From Ascaphus truei (Eukaryota; Chordata; Amphibia; Anura; Ascaphidae), in NCBI GenBank assembly GCA_036426205.1, contig CM071573.1, forward strand, positions 70,280,817 to 70,344,816: 64,000 nucleotides of DNA, read 5' to 3'. Position 1 is the stretch's first letter, and the number at the start of each line of letters is the position of its first letter. Positions 12,393 to 23,623 of the stretch are shown here, piece by piece. A program made the translations under genes and the position numbers. The notes beneath the pieces are model-generated. The model did not search any database, was not told the DNA's origin, and worked only from the letters and a program-made list of their open reading frames with translations.

Positions 12393-12784
12393 CTAAGGCT
12401 GGGTACCCGGTGGCCGCTGCTGCGCTCGCTATGGCGTGCGCGGAGGGAACACGATCCGCTCCTGTACGGTGCCGGGCCCAGTAGCTGCCTGCGCGCTCAT
12501 GTAGAGATCGCGATGCCTGACCAGATTTTGTAAAAAACAAGGATTTTGTCTATTTTTTGTGGCGACGGAGCGCTGGCCACATCACAGCGGTGGTTCAGCC
12601 AATGAGGGCGAACCAGCCGTTTGACATCAGGGCCCCACCCCCACCACACCCTAACAACCCCCCCCCCCGCGTCTAGGTCTGCTGCTCTTCTGCGGCTCAA
12701 CCACAGAACGCAGATCGCGGATTTCACCCGTGCACGCACCGCCAGGCGCGCGCGTAGCAGTGAACACTGAGGCCATAGCCTAAG
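12393..12784. mobile_element. GC-rich element with imperfect terminal repeats
   Basis: The ends TAAGGCTGGGTACCCGG and GAGGCCATAGCCTAAG are imperfectly inverted. The interior is CpG-rich with GCGTGCGCGG and GCGCGCGCG. It resembles the 25145-25628 element and is possibly Harbinger-like. The CpG richness does not mark a gene promoter that I can support. Confidence 0.4.
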
Positions 12785-13097
12785 TGTTCCTCCAATGGCG
12801 TGATGATATTATTAGGTTTGGGCAGATTGTATATGACAACCAATAGGGCTTTTTATGTAGAATGTGCTTAATTTGGTTGAAAGTAAGCTGTCATATGCAA
12901 GATCGCTATATACATTATGTTTATTTACTACATGTGAGAGGAACAGTCTGGGACATGATCTGCAATAAGCCTCTGAAAAGATTTAGATGATATTGGTTTC
13001 CAAGATTGTTATGTGCTTAGAAACAGTATAACACATCAAATAAACAGAGCTTACATCTTCCCATGAAAGGAGAAGACTGCTTCACAACATATTAAAT

Positions 13098-13336
13098 CAG
13101 GGGTGCTCAACCCCAGACTGCAAACCCCCCTCCCCTCCCCTCTCCCATACAGGTTAGGTTTTCAGGCTATCCCTCCATCAGTACAGGGGGCTCAATCAGT
13201 CCCTGCTTCAGTACAGGTGGCTCAGACTGAGCTTCGACTGAGCCGCTGATTGGACCACCTGTGCTGAAGCTGGGATATTCTGAAAACCTGACCTGTTGGG
13301 GAAGCTTAAGTTAAGGACTGGAGTTGAGCCCCCCTG
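13098..13336. mobile_element. hAT MITE family A copy 4
   Basis: CAGGGGTGCTCAACCCC ... GGAGTTGAGCCCCCCTG. The target duplication is TATTAAAT/TATTATAT (6 of 8). The MITE ends about 450 bp upstream of the first COL13A1 exon in the window. Confidence 0.9.
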
Positions 13337-13784
13337 TATTATATAGGGACCTTGTTTCCATCCCTTACAGCTTCATCGCTTGCCTTTGGCTTTTATTTCT
13401 TTTAACCATTTCACTGCATAAGCAAAAAGCAAAATAGGGCAGCTTGCCTGATATAGCGAGACCATAACAGGCATTTAACATTCTGTATCTATGCTGCACG
13501 CTTATTACATCAGGTCCTTAATAAAAGATACTAGAAGGCTTCAATTGAGCAATTTTTACTTTGACATATTCACATAACGTGCTAATTACACCACATAGCA
13601 ATCTTGCATTCCTAAAATAATGTAACCGTGGTTTAAAAGTCATGTGATTAATATGTGCTACATAAATAGCCACGACGCACAACCTGTTACACTTTCTTTG
13701 TGTGAACGCCTACTATTTTAATAAGTGATCTCCAATAAGCCTTTGATTTACTTTACCCTAACTGGTTGAATTTTTCCAAACCAG

Positions 13785-13829
13785 GGCTGCCTGGAGCAAA
13801 GGGCAAGAGAGGACAAAATGGGGAGTCAG
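13785..13829 (+). CDS. COL13A1: COL13A1 exon, start of COL1 (45 nt)
   Basis: The exon encodes (G)LPGAKGKRGQNGES(G), with both end glycines split after the first codon base. It is therefore phase 1 on both sides and can be skipped without a frameshift. The acceptor is a T-rich tract ending CCAG. The donor is GTACTG, a weak match to consensus. The basic GKRG...GES pattern resembles the start of COL1 in the paralogues COL25A1 and COL23A1 (GKRGKRGRRGESGPPG). The human COL13A1 sequence I recall goes directly from NCPPGPP to GPTGRPGLP, so this exon may be retained here and lost or alternatively spliced in mammals. Confidence 0.85.
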
Positions 13830-15189
13830 GTACTGTATATTTGTGTCCTAAGTATTCCGGGAAGGTCGTGGCAAATACCGTGGTCTTCAAGCAAGACTGG
13901 TTAGCTGAAGGAGCCAATTTCCTATTCATATACATATGAGGAGCATTTACATATGTGCAAATGTATTGGTTATTTCTAAGACCGCAATGAGAGATCACAG
14001 AGGCGTGGCTGGGGACCTCTGGTCTACCATCTCTAATTTGGCATTGATGATATAAGTTACACCAGACAAAAACTTATTTACAGTACTTTAGCATAGGTTG
14101 AACTTGATGGACGCATGTCTTTTTTCAACCTCATCTACTTTGTAAGTATGTAACTATCTAGATAGCGAGTAGTGTTTCTCAGGGGTCCAGGTACAGGTGG
14201 TCTTTGCTCAGTCTTGAGGTTTGGGGTAACAGCAACATGAACAGATCCTAATACAGATGGCAAAGTAATTCTCTCCTGTAAATGTACTGTAATTTAGAAG
14301 AGAAATCCACTGGTGGAAAGTTATACATGGCCCGTACAATGGAACACAGTAATGTTGCATATACAAATATCCCGAGAGCATCTCTTATAAGATATTAAAG
14401 AGGTAATTTATCAAAGTCTTTTTATGCTATAATAACGAAAAAATACTACCTTATACATTAAAGGGAAAACAAATCAAATTGCTTTTTTTTTTTTTTTTAC
14501 ATATCATTTTTTCTTTTTATTCAGTGTTCTAGGGTTAGGGTAAGAGAAAGTAAAAAAGGGGAGGGGGCCAGGTAAGAGTATGAGATTTTAAATTAATTAA
14601 AAATTGATACCTTTTGTATAGATGCAGTTGTAACACATCATGTAAGTATAATTAGTATTTCAACTTGTAAAAGCTTAAACATCTGAAAACATCAATGTTT
14701 TGTAGATAAGTGATTTTAAGGTCTTGCTTGAAGAAGTAAATCACTCCTAGCTAATTTGTCTAGAACACAGAATGTATTTCTCTCACTTGATGCATAAAAG
14801 GCCTTTGACCGTAACAATTGGAGTTTCATGCATAGAATCCGAGAGGCCGTCCAAATGACCGAATCCTTCCTCAATGGGACTATAAAAATGTCAACTTTGT
14901 AACTTCTAAAAACTATATTTTAACTTCAAATGGAAATAAGTCTATGAAATATTACCGCTCATTCCACAGAACATTATAAAGCTAATTATCCAGAATTATT
15001 CACTTTACTTGGAAAAGAGTTATCTGAATGATAGCAGTTAATGAATAGGGAGAATCATATCAATAAAGATCAATATCGTCCCCCACAATTGTATATTATT
15101 TCCAAACTCTGCTAAGTAAAGTCCCACACAAAGTTTTAAAAGAATTTCAATCTAGAATTTTGGAAACATAAATACGTATCGGCGAGATT

Positions 15190-15312
15190 ATCTAAGCTCC
15201 GAGACTGCGTTTCCATGCGGTCTGACGTGGATACTCCATTGAAGTGAATGGGGCTTCCGTGTCAGGCCGCACGGATAGGCGATCTCGGATCTTATAGAAT
15301 ATGCCCCATATA
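15190..15312. mobile_element. Foldback element inside the LINE
   Basis: Arms AGCTCCGAGACTGCGT and the GCGATCTCGGATCTTATAGA side, plus CGGTCTGACGTGG and CCGTGTCAGGCCG, pair around CCATTGAAGTGAATGG. It is non-coding. Confidence 0.65.
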
Positions 15313-15651
15313 GTTCAAAAGACTGTAATGACCTCCTCAATATTTACTGATGGTTTAACTATCTCTTCTATTACTAAACATTATGCTGCAGCCCAGCAAA
15401 ATCATCTCCTGTCTTAACTCGTGTTTAATACTGTAAAATGGGACCATATGGTGTCTCCAAAATCTCCTTCTCAAGAATTAGTTTCACTTCTCTGAACCCC
15501 TAATAAGAATAGGCCCAACCAGATATAAACCATCCAATAATTGCATTTACCCTCTCACTTTGGGATGCTTGGGAGTCGAAAAAGGGTTTCAAGATCCCTT
15601 CCTCCTTAAAGACCCCTTTGTGGAGAAATGGAGAATTCCCTCCAGGCAGAG

Positions 15652-16170
15652 GGGCGTAGCTATAGCCCGGGCAGCCCGGGTGAATATCTGCCTTCTCGGG
15701 GGTCCCGATCTCTAGGTTAAAAAATGCATACCTTTGCAGCTGCGCAACTGGCACTAGTCTACCGCGCATGCACGACCGGCAATTGTCTACCGCGCATGCA
15801 CGACCGGCACTTGTCTACCGCACATGCACGACCGGCACTTGTCTACCGCGCATGCACGACCGGCACTTGTCGGCCGCTCGTGCGCATGCAAGTTGGAGCT
15901 TGTCGGTCGCACATGGGCACGAGCGGTCGGTAAGTGGCGATCGCGCATGCGTGGTAGACAAGGGCCAATCGCACATGCGCAGTAGGCAATTGCTGGTCGC
16001 ACATGCGTGGTAGACAAATTCCAATCGCGCAGGCGCAGTAGGCAAAGGCCGGTGGCGCATGCGCGGTAGACAAATTCCAATCGCTCAGGCGCAGTAGGCA
16101 AAGGCCGGTGGCGCATGCGCGGCCAAACGCAATAGAAAAATAGCAGGCCTTGCTACGCCACTGTGGCTCC
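15652..16170. mobile_element. hAT-like element carrying CpG-rich tandem repeats
   Basis: The ends CAGAGGGGCGTAGC and GCTACGCCACTG form a typical hAT-like inverted repeat. Flanks CCTCCAGG and GCTCCAGG (7 of 8) look like a target duplication two bases beyond the right end. The interior is a minisatellite built on CGCGCATGCACGACCGGCA and related units (15757-16120). Open frames across it on both strands are repeat artefacts. Confidence 0.65.
15757..16120. repeat. CpG-rich minisatellite, about 28-35 bp units
   Basis: Units GTCTACCGCGCATGCACGAC repeat four times in one orientation. After about 15900 inverted-orientation variants (GCGCATGCGTGGTAGACAA) continue, so the array switches strand in its middle. 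Confidence 0.85.
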
Positions 16171-16359
16171 AGGATTACGATTCTCAATTTAAAATCCATG
16201 GATGTCCCAAAACATATCCAAGGTGAAGGATGCACTTGTCCTAAATAAAATCATCCCAATCAAGGGACTATGCATGAACTGTGTATACCACATGGAGAAC
16301 TCTAAGTACTGTATATTCAGATTCAACATTTTATACAAATGTAATACAAATATTTATAT

Positions 16360-16465
16360 CAGGGGTGGACAACTCCAGTCCTCAAGGGACCACCAACAGG
16401 TCAGGTTTTAAGGATATCCCTGCTTCAGCACAGGTGGCTCAATCAGTGGCTCAGTCAATAACTGC
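16360..16465 (+). mobile_element. hAT MITE family A copy 5, left arm only
   Basis: CAGGGGTGGACAACTCCAG through GGTGGCTCAATCAGTGGCTC. The right arm is absent. Confidence 0.85.
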
Positions 16466-17075
16466 AGTCACAGTGGCACTTTCCTCCGCCCAGTTATCAC
16501 CCACTTTTGGATTCAAATTTAAAATCAATTAGAGCAAGTTCTGAATGTGTCAGTCCCAAAAGTTCCTGTTATTATGCTTTTAGGCAGACCCATTTCAGAT
16601 ACAGCCAAAGCAATCAATAAATTAGCTTCTTATCTTTTGGTAGCAGCCAGATGCTCAATTGTGCAAAGCTGCAAACACGCGTTCCCTCCAGCTACTGTAG
16701 GAGCTTGTTCATTCCAAAAGTCAGGCGTATCTTAGACGTGGAGAAACTGACCTCCTTTTACTGTATGCCATTCAATGCAGAACTTTCTTAAAATAAAGTT
16801 ACCTTGGATTAGCACCTTCCCAGAGGACGTTCCTTCAAATTGCTTTTTTATTTAACTCAGCACTAATTTGGTGCGTTATTTGGACCAGCAGTACAACTTT
16901 TTCACAGAATGGAGACATTGTTTAAAAAACAAAAACGTAGGTGTCTGTACTGTATAAGTCAAATCCTGAGCAACGTGTAAGGATTTATTAGATTTTAGAT
17001 CATACTTTATTCAAGACCACTTAATCCTTTTTCATCCAGGGACACAGGTGCGTGAGAGTTGGAAACCTTGTAAAG

Positions 17076-17301
17076 CAGTGGTTTCCAACCTTATTTTGGT
17101 TAAGGAACCCCAAGTGAATTTCTGAGGAACCCCCAACCATCTTGAATAGCAACTCTGTGATAAGATGCATTGTAAGGAGCCCCAACCCTCTCTAATAGCA
17201 CGCCTGAGATCAGATGCATTGTAAATTCTTCTGTATTTGATACAATTTTCAAATGACCAGAAAATTGCAGGGAACCCTTTAGGGATGCCCGGGGAACACT
17301 G
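17076..17301. mobile_element. hAT-type MITE, second family
   Basis: CAGTGGTTTCCAACC ... GGGGAACACTG with target duplication TTGTAAAG/TTGCAAAG (7 of 8). The interior has two related copies of AGATGCATTGTAA spaced about 67 bp apart. A reverse-oriented relative lies at 43090-43240. Confidence 0.85.
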
Positions 17302-17344
17302 TTGCAAAGAGTGGTTAGCTAATAACTAGTCTGCCTTACAGTCG

Positions 17345-17530
17345 CCTCTTTACTGACTATAGGGCTGATTCCATAAATAGATTTCATATGTAGGGACTTG
17401 TTCAATATCCGTCGAAGCGGCCGACTGGACAGTTTGTTGGTCGATATTCCCCATAAACTTCAATGGGAAATCGTGGCTGAAAATGGCTTATATAGAACAA
17501 GCCCCTACATATGAAATATATTTATTATCC
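17345..17530. mobile_element. Foldback element
   Basis: ATTTCATATGTAGGGACTTG and CAAGCCCCTACATATGAAAT form long arms around a centre with AAACTTCAATGGGAAA. Confidence 0.75.
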
Positions 17531-17759
17531 TATTCGTTGAATAAACAAATCTAAACTTGAGATTCCTCATGAGTCAAGCTGAAGACTGATTGTATAAGTA
17601 ATGCTCTTTCAACATCCATGTACATCTACCTACACGTGGGGCATCAGTCATCGTGATCTGTTTGTGCTTCTCTATGGTGTAATATTCTGTCAAGCTTTAA
17701 ACATACCCAGAAGGCAGCTACACATCCATGCTTGTTTCTGGACTAGGTAGTGTTTAGGG

Positions 17760-17954
17760 CAGGAAGAGACCAACTGCAGTCCTCAAGGACCACCAACAGG
17801 TCGGCTTTCAGAATATCCCTGCTTCAGCACAGGTTGCTCAATCAGCGGCTCAGTCTTTGACTGGGCCACTGATTGAGCTACCGTTGCTGAAGCAGGGATA
17901 ACCTGAAAACCTGACCTGTTGGTGGCCCTTGAAGACTGGAGTTGGCCATCCATG
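17760..17954. mobile_element. hAT MITE family A copy 6
   Basis: CAGGAAGAGACCAACTGC ... GGAGTTGGCCATCCATG with diverged tips. Target duplication GTTTAGGG/GCTTAGCG (6 of 8). Confidence 0.8.
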
Positions 17955-18664
17955 GCTTAGCGTATGGGTGTTAAGAGCAAACTTATAAATATGCATACGT
18001 TAAAACAACCCAATAACTCATGCAATGCTGCATCATTTGTTTTTATTTACCACAGATAAATGCTATTTTTGCTTTAAAGAACTGTAACATTTTACTACCC
18101 TTGTAAGTGATCATGTCAGTTTATGACTGATCAACATTTAATACTTATTGAGTGAGTTTTATATTACTGTAGTGGTAAATATTGTTGTAGGGTGGTGAGA
18201 AATAAATATTTTGTGCCATAGAGAATTGGAGTTGGTAATATGGGGAGTATTTTGAGTAGACTAAGAAAGCAGCACACTTTACAGTGATATATTATTTTTA
18301 CGTCATTTTATTAATATTTGAGCCAGGAAAAAAGGGGGGTGATGGCGAAGCAAAAGGGAAAGCATTTGATTCATCAATATAGAAATATGTAAGTAAGGTA
18401 TCGCTTAATAATTACAAAGAATATGTTTCAAAATATGCTTTGCAGAGTGCAAAATGAAGATTTACAAATATGTATCGGAGTTTACATTTGTTATCATTTT
18501 AATGAGATTAAGTATATGAAGAAGAATGGGGTGCAGGGAGTGGTGCAGAATAGTAGATAGAAAAATGGGGGAAAAGGTTCAAAGAATAAACGCAATAATA
18601 ATAGTACGTTATTGTTTTCTGTGTTTTATTTAAAGTTTATGTTGTAATGCAGGCCCGTTTGTGA

Positions 18665-19180
18665 TTTTATAGCAGCAAAACATGTGAAATATTATATGTA
18701 TTTTTTTAATAAATCAGTTCTGTAGTATTAGATAATACTTACTGTATTAAAAAAAATATTATTCAACTCAATGTCCTTTTTAAATGAGGTTTAAAGCATC
18801 CTTTGATTTCTATAGCAGGCTTTAACCCACCTCCCAAGCAGTGCAAGATATTTGCAACACTTTCCTGTTTGTGGTAATTTGTTGCCAATGTTCGCAGCCG
18901 TTTGAGCTGCAAACTGTAACAATAGATAATGTTACCTAGGTAATATAAGGATACATTGTAGCTGCTGAGTTACACTGACTGAAGCAGCCATTATGTTAGA
19001 CACACAATCAGGAATTGTACAGATTTATAACAGGATCACCAAACGATTGCCAGCTGAGGTAAGAATGTAGCAACAAACAGACTAAAGCTGAGGTACGAAT
19101 GTAGAATTATAGATTGTCACATGCTTTACATATACAAATAAGAAAAGAAAAAAGGGGGGGTGTAGTCTTGCGGCTTTAAA
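18665..19180. repeat. Dispersed repeat family C copy 3
   Basis: It shares AATAAATCAGTTCTGTAG, CACCAAACGATTGCCAGCT, ATTGTCACATGCTTTA and a G-run followed by GCTTTAAAG with 10372-10690, with a partial internal duplication of the AGCTGAGGTA-GAATGTAG segment. Confidence 0.75.
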
Positions 19181-19181
19181 G

Positions 19182-19350
19182 CAGGGGTGCTCAACTCTAG
19201 TTCTCAAGTATCCCCAACAGGTCAGGTTTTAAGGATATACCTGTTTCAGCACAACTGCTGCAGTCTTTGACTGAGCCACTTATTTAGCCAACTGTGCTGA
19301 AGCAGGGCTATCCTTAAAACCTCACCTGATGGGGGGTTTGAGGACTGGAA
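19182..19350. mobile_element. hAT MITE family A copy 7, right tip eroded
   Basis: CAGGGGTGCTCAACTCTAG ... TTGAGGACTGGAAT. It ends about 75 bp upstream of the microexon. Confidence 0.85.
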
Positions 19351-19424
19351 TTTATGCAATGTTATGTCTCAAAAGGAATTCTATATAAATACTTATTTTG
19401 TTCTTATTCTCTTTTTTCTTTCAG

Positions 19425-19432
19425 GGCCACCT
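19425..19432 (+). CDS. COL13A1: COL13A1 8-nt microexon
   Basis: The exon is GGCCACCT. It completes the split Gly from the previous exon and adds Pro-Pro, giving GESGPP before the next exon's GPVGRPGLP. This changes the splice phase from 1 to 0, so skipping it would shift the frame. It is flanked by a long pyrimidine tract ending TTTCTTTCAG and a consensus GTAAGT donor. The Gly-X-Y register holds only if these 8 nt are included. I recall that mammalian COL13A1 is reported to contain an exon of about this size, but I cannot verify it here. Confidence 0.85.
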
Positions 19433-21183
19433 GTAAGTACCTGGCTTCTATTTGTGCTGTGTGTCCTGCTGGTAAAAGGTTTACAATGGGGGCGAGGTGG
19501 GGTTGAGGTCCGGGTGAGGTACGACCAAGGTGGGGGTGAGGTGGGGGTGAGGTGGGGGTGAGGTGGGGGTGAGGTGCGAGCAAGGTGGGGGTGGGTAAAC
19601 TCCATATAATAAACATGCCAAATATTTTCAAATAAGCTACAGTTTGTAATGAAAACACTGCGTGACACAGCACAGAAATAGCAAATATGTCCCATAAACC
19701 AATAAACACTGATTACATGTACGTTATTAATTATATACTTGAATTCACACGTTTCTGGCAAGGGAGAAGTTTAATGTTCACATATTTATCATTGCATTTA
19801 ACTAAAACATAATTGAATCTATTATTAACATATCATTTTGTATATGGCTAGAGTGCAATTTAAGTGTAATCTAATCCCTACCTATGATCTACAGATTGAT
19901 TGGAGGCTAATAGACATTATTATCACTTTTAGTGACCAATAGATGTTATCATGTAACGTTGCTTTGTATAAACACAGGTCTTTACTCTTTAGCAATACAA
20001 CAACATTAGTTTGTCATTTAGAGCTTGCCATTAAACTATCCCAAACATCGCTTTACCATGTTTATGTTAACATAACAGGACTTGTTGTTGTCAAATTATT
20101 CTACGGCACAGAAGAGACAACTAATCAAAATATAAACTTTGCCGAGGGCTAAAAGTCGGAATGATAAATTCTCCGGCATTTTTCACATACTCGATCGTTG
20201 GCTGTTTGTGTTCACTTTGTGTTCATGTGTATCTGAAACAGACCAGAAAAGGCTTAAATCACATCATCATTCATAAAAAACATGGTTGCGTTTATATTCC
20301 AGTTATTAGGGTGAAGTGTCAATGGGGTTCTTTTTCAAAATACAGTACCACCGCAGTAAATTTTGGTGGGAAATAGCACCAGATTTAGCAAAGGGAACTC
20401 CCCCCCTTTTGATTTGATATAATACTTTGATACCCTATACTTGCAGCTGTAGATTTTGATAGAAAGCTCCCCAGATGTGCCATTGTGTAGCTAACTCTAG
20501 TTCATAACTATTTTCCTTTGCTGAATTAAGAAGATCGTACATCCGAATGTACCATGTCGAAATTAGAATGAACGATATTCTAATTAAAGGATTTACCATT
20601 CTCAGAAATATGAAAGATCTGTACTCTAATACCTGGACAGATTATTTAACCCTTTGTCATTTTCTTGATACTTTACACTCTTGCATGGGCGCCAATCCTT
20701 TGAAAGACTTCCAACAAAGTGAAAGCTTGTATAATATAAATATAGGGAAGGCGAGATCAGGATAGAGATCAGTCCTGTTCACAATAAAGGTTACTACAGG
20801 GTTCTCCAAAAGGAGCAGATCAGAAAACAATTTAGGAGTGGAAGGGCCAGAAGCATCTTGCAATTTAATTTTAAATACATTCAAAGACTTAAACACTTTT
20901 ATATTTAAATGTTTTGCACTAATTATAAGATCTGTGTCATATTTAGATGCTTTAGCTAACTTTACAGGTGAGTAAAATAAACCACATTAATCTGCCTAAG
21001 CAACTAGTTTGACTTTAGAAAGACCAGAGAGTCTAAAGGCCATATCAAAGCCATTGGTGGGCCACCAGTTAAAGAGCCCTTTGGTCCTTTCTTTAACTCT
21101 CCATATGTAATGGGGCAATATATATCATTGTTATAATATTGTAGCTGTACACTTTCTATTATAAACCCTCTGCTTTTTTTCAG
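19433..21183 (+). other. COL13A1: Intron after the microexon
   Basis: 1.75 kb. It contains the G-run minisatellite near its start. The rest is AT-rich with no feature I can support. Confidence 0.9.
19488..19596 (+). repeat. G-run minisatellite (11-bp GAGGTGGGGGT units)
   Basis: The sense strand has at least ten runs of three or more G within 110 bp, starting 55 nt downstream of the microexon donor. Intronic G runs bind hnRNP H/F and can enhance use of nearby 5' splice sites (established knowledge). Their role here is inference. The array could also form G-quadruplexes. Confidence 0.9.
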
Positions 21184-21210
21184 GGCCCTGTTGGACGACC
21201 TGGCCTTCCG
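21184..21210 (+). CDS. COL13A1: COL13A1 exon, COL1 (27 nt)
   Basis: The exon encodes GPVGRPGLP, three perfect Gly-X-Y triplets, phase 0 at both ends. The acceptor is TTTTTTTCAG and the donor is GTAAAT. It corresponds to GPTGRPGLP in human COL13A1 as recalled. The exon is 27 nt, a common collagen exon size. Confidence 0.95.
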
Positions 21211-22689
21211 GTAAATAGCATGTTTTTTTTCCTTTAAACTTGATGTGTTATGGAGGAGATATGCCAAACGGCAGATAGGACAATGCATGGGAGCACTGGA
21301 TAATTGAAAACCCAGGGAGATATTCTTTATAGAGGACCATCAGTATCAGGGAGACACAACTTCAAATGATCTTATGCTGTGTATTATAACAGCACGGCTG
21401 AGTAAAAGGAACCAAAAGTTGTCTTGTGATAAAGTAGCAGTACTATATACTCAGATGGAAGACGGGATTAGTACATAACACCGATGGCTGGTTTATGAGA
21501 GAAAATATCACCTCAAACTGTTTTTATAGCTTCCAAATCAGTTTTAATAATAATAATAGGATTAAAAATAACAATGGATTCACCTTCAACATTTCGAAAA
21601 AGCACATTCAAATAAGGATCAATTTGAGATAGACGTATGCCGTTTTTAAGACTATACTGTACATTGGTACCGATTATAGTGCATTTAAATGACATAGTTT
21701 TACATAATCTCTAAAAGCATGTGTTTGTGGGCTGGGAAAATTGTGTAGGCAAATGTCTCTTGCAAATGAACGTTTCTTAAAATACTTCTAAAATAGCATT
21801 TTGTAACCAAGCAAACAGAGTTGCTTATTTTTGCAATGTATCTTGCACCATTTACAGTAAAGTTGGATTTAATCGAATCACATTAGCTGGAGCGGGGCCT
21901 CTTTCTAGTCATACAACCAAAATATATATGTTTAAATTGTGTCTAATTCCCCTTTTCATCCTCAGCACACCCCTAATAATGAAATTATCCAGTACTTTTC
22001 TGTTCTAGGGAAATATTGTTCTAAAAACATTTTGCATAAACCCTTTAAAAGGAAGCAATTGTGATTTCCTAAAAAGAATCCTTATAACTCAGTTCCCATT
22101 ACTGCAATACATTTATGTTTCAGTTTGTAAGTGAAAATAATCTCCCCTTCACAAAAAAAGAGTTATGTTTTGTATAGTTCATGAAGGCCGAAGTATGAAA
22201 CCTACTGAATATATTGCACATTAGGGAACCACCGGTAATAAACAGGAAAGACGCTTATGATCAAAGCATTTTATTTCTTTGCAACTTCTACATAAGTGCA
22301 ACTACTCCCTGAAACTGGACAACCGAACACGTTGTATTGGTCATAGGGAAAAACCAGGCATAGGAGAGGGACAAGCAGTATAAACGAAGCAAGCCGACTG
22401 ATGAATAGTCATGGCTATAGGATTAAGGAAATACTTTAATCTGGAAAATGTCGGAGGGGGTATAGGGGGAAAGGAGGAAGATAGGAGCAAGGAAGGGAAG
22501 GGAAAAAAGACAGGTCGGAAGCGATGCGCCGCAAGGTAATGCCCGTGGTTATGAGGGGGATTATTACTATTTATGGCGAAATGTAGACTAGTTGTTCATA
22601 AATAATAGACACTTTGTGAGAGAGGAGAGAGCAGGTGGGGTAGGAAAAGAAAATGCCGGAAAAGATACAGTCGAACGATAAAGATGGGC

Positions 22690-23155
22690 TAGCAAGTCTG
22701 GCTCCCTGAAATACCTTTGTTTGGAGACTCTGGCCACTTTCGTCCTACCTGCTTGCTGCTAGTGCACTCCACCTGTCCGAAGCTCGACTCGTTGTTTCCC
22801 CTCCGTTGGTATCCCTCACGTCCTCGGTCTATCCCGACCCCACGTGTATTAAACGCGGGGCAGTCCAAAGTGGTTTTGTATTCTGAGAAACATGTTGTTT
22901 TGTGAACACAACCTTTCCTTAGCATTTTGTGGCCGACCGGGCCGGGTTTCCCTGTGGGTGTTTTGCGGCGTCTACGGTAGGCGTGGAAGGAAAAGAGGTG
23001 GACACGAAAAAGCAGCAACAGTCATGGGAGGCAGCCGCGACCAGCACTACACCGGGGACACAACAGGTCGAGCAGGCAGTACCGTGCAGCACAGGCACAC
23101 AGGGACTCCACTACGACATCATGCACCGAGCTACTACGACTAAATGGCATCACTA
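22690..23155. other. Unassigned moderately GC-rich segment
   Basis: Short frames on both strands (up to 109 codons on the minus strand) adjoin the AC-rich block. None has a recognisable domain. It may be part of a transposon that also includes the AC block and the CCAAT segment (24780-25060), but this is only proximity. Confidence 0.3.
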
Positions 23156-23156
23156 G

Positions 23157-23574
23157 GCAATGTAGAGGATGCACACACAGCACACACAACCAGGTCACAC
23201 AAAAAAAAAACAAAAAAGCAAAAAAAAAAAAAAACAATAAAAAAAAAAAAAAAATGAGCAAAAAAAAGAGAGCAAAATAAGCAAAAACACGATAACACAC
23301 GACACAAGTAACTTTGTAAAACTAAAAGACACAAAAACTACATAACACAAAGCACACACACACACAACACACACGGAGCTCTACACACACACAACAGCCA
23401 CACTCTACACTCCAACACACAGCACCTCTACATACACAACACAGCAGCTCTACACACACAACAAAGCATCTCTAAACACACCGCACCACACACAACACAG
23501 CACAATCTGCAGCTATCTTATTCACACACTGCCGCCCCCTCTGTGGACACACACACACACACACAACACAGCAC

Positions 23575-23623
<49 letters not shown>

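Larger units (their letters stand above)
1..13784 (+). other. COL13A1: Upstream intron of COL13A1 (probably intron 1)
   Basis: No exon with a membrane span or a CNCPP-like motif is visible on the + strand, so the 5' part of the gene should be upstream of the window. The interval is AT-rich and filled with the repeats listed separately. Outside those I see nothing supported at 1-1220, 4500-5240, 5420-7030, 7240-9250 and 9400-10370. Confidence 0.6.
14757..16285 (+). pseudogene. Degenerate L1/Tx1-like LINE ORF2 with nested insertions
   Basis: The conceptual frame reads FLSLDA*KAFDRNNWSFM near 14775, the reverse-transcriptase motif A signature of L1/Tx1 LINEs, with an internal stop. It continues near 15060-15170 with a KINIVP-like stretch and KVPHKVLKEFQSRIL, and near 15530 with IIAFTLSLWDAWESKKGF. 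Frameshifts and stops are many. A foldback element (15190-15312) and a hAT-like element (15652-16170) interrupt it. The LINE resumes after 16172 (DYDSQFKIHGCPK). It is an inactive remnant. Confidence 0.75.
13830..19424 (+). other. COL13A1: Intron, 45-nt exon to microexon
   Basis: 5.6 kb, holding the L1-like LINE with its two nested insertions, hAT elements at 16360, 17076, 17760 and 19182, a foldback at 17345 and dispersed repeat family C. Nothing else supported was seen at 13830-14750 or 17960-18660. Confidence 0.85.

Noticed and set aside
12393..12784. CpG island promoter of a gene
   Set aside because: The GC-rich interval has imperfect terminal repeats like the 25145 element and no adjacent first exon, so a transposon is the simpler reading.
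15724..16235. Opposed ORFs over 100 codons on both strands
   Set aside because: They translate the CpG-rich minisatellite inside a hAT-like element; the repeated ACTTGTCY-type peptides follow the DNA period.
22689..23018. 109-codon minus-strand ORF as a gene
   Set aside because: No recognisable domain, and overlapping frames are open on both strands next to low-complexity DNA. It is kept only as an unassigned segment.
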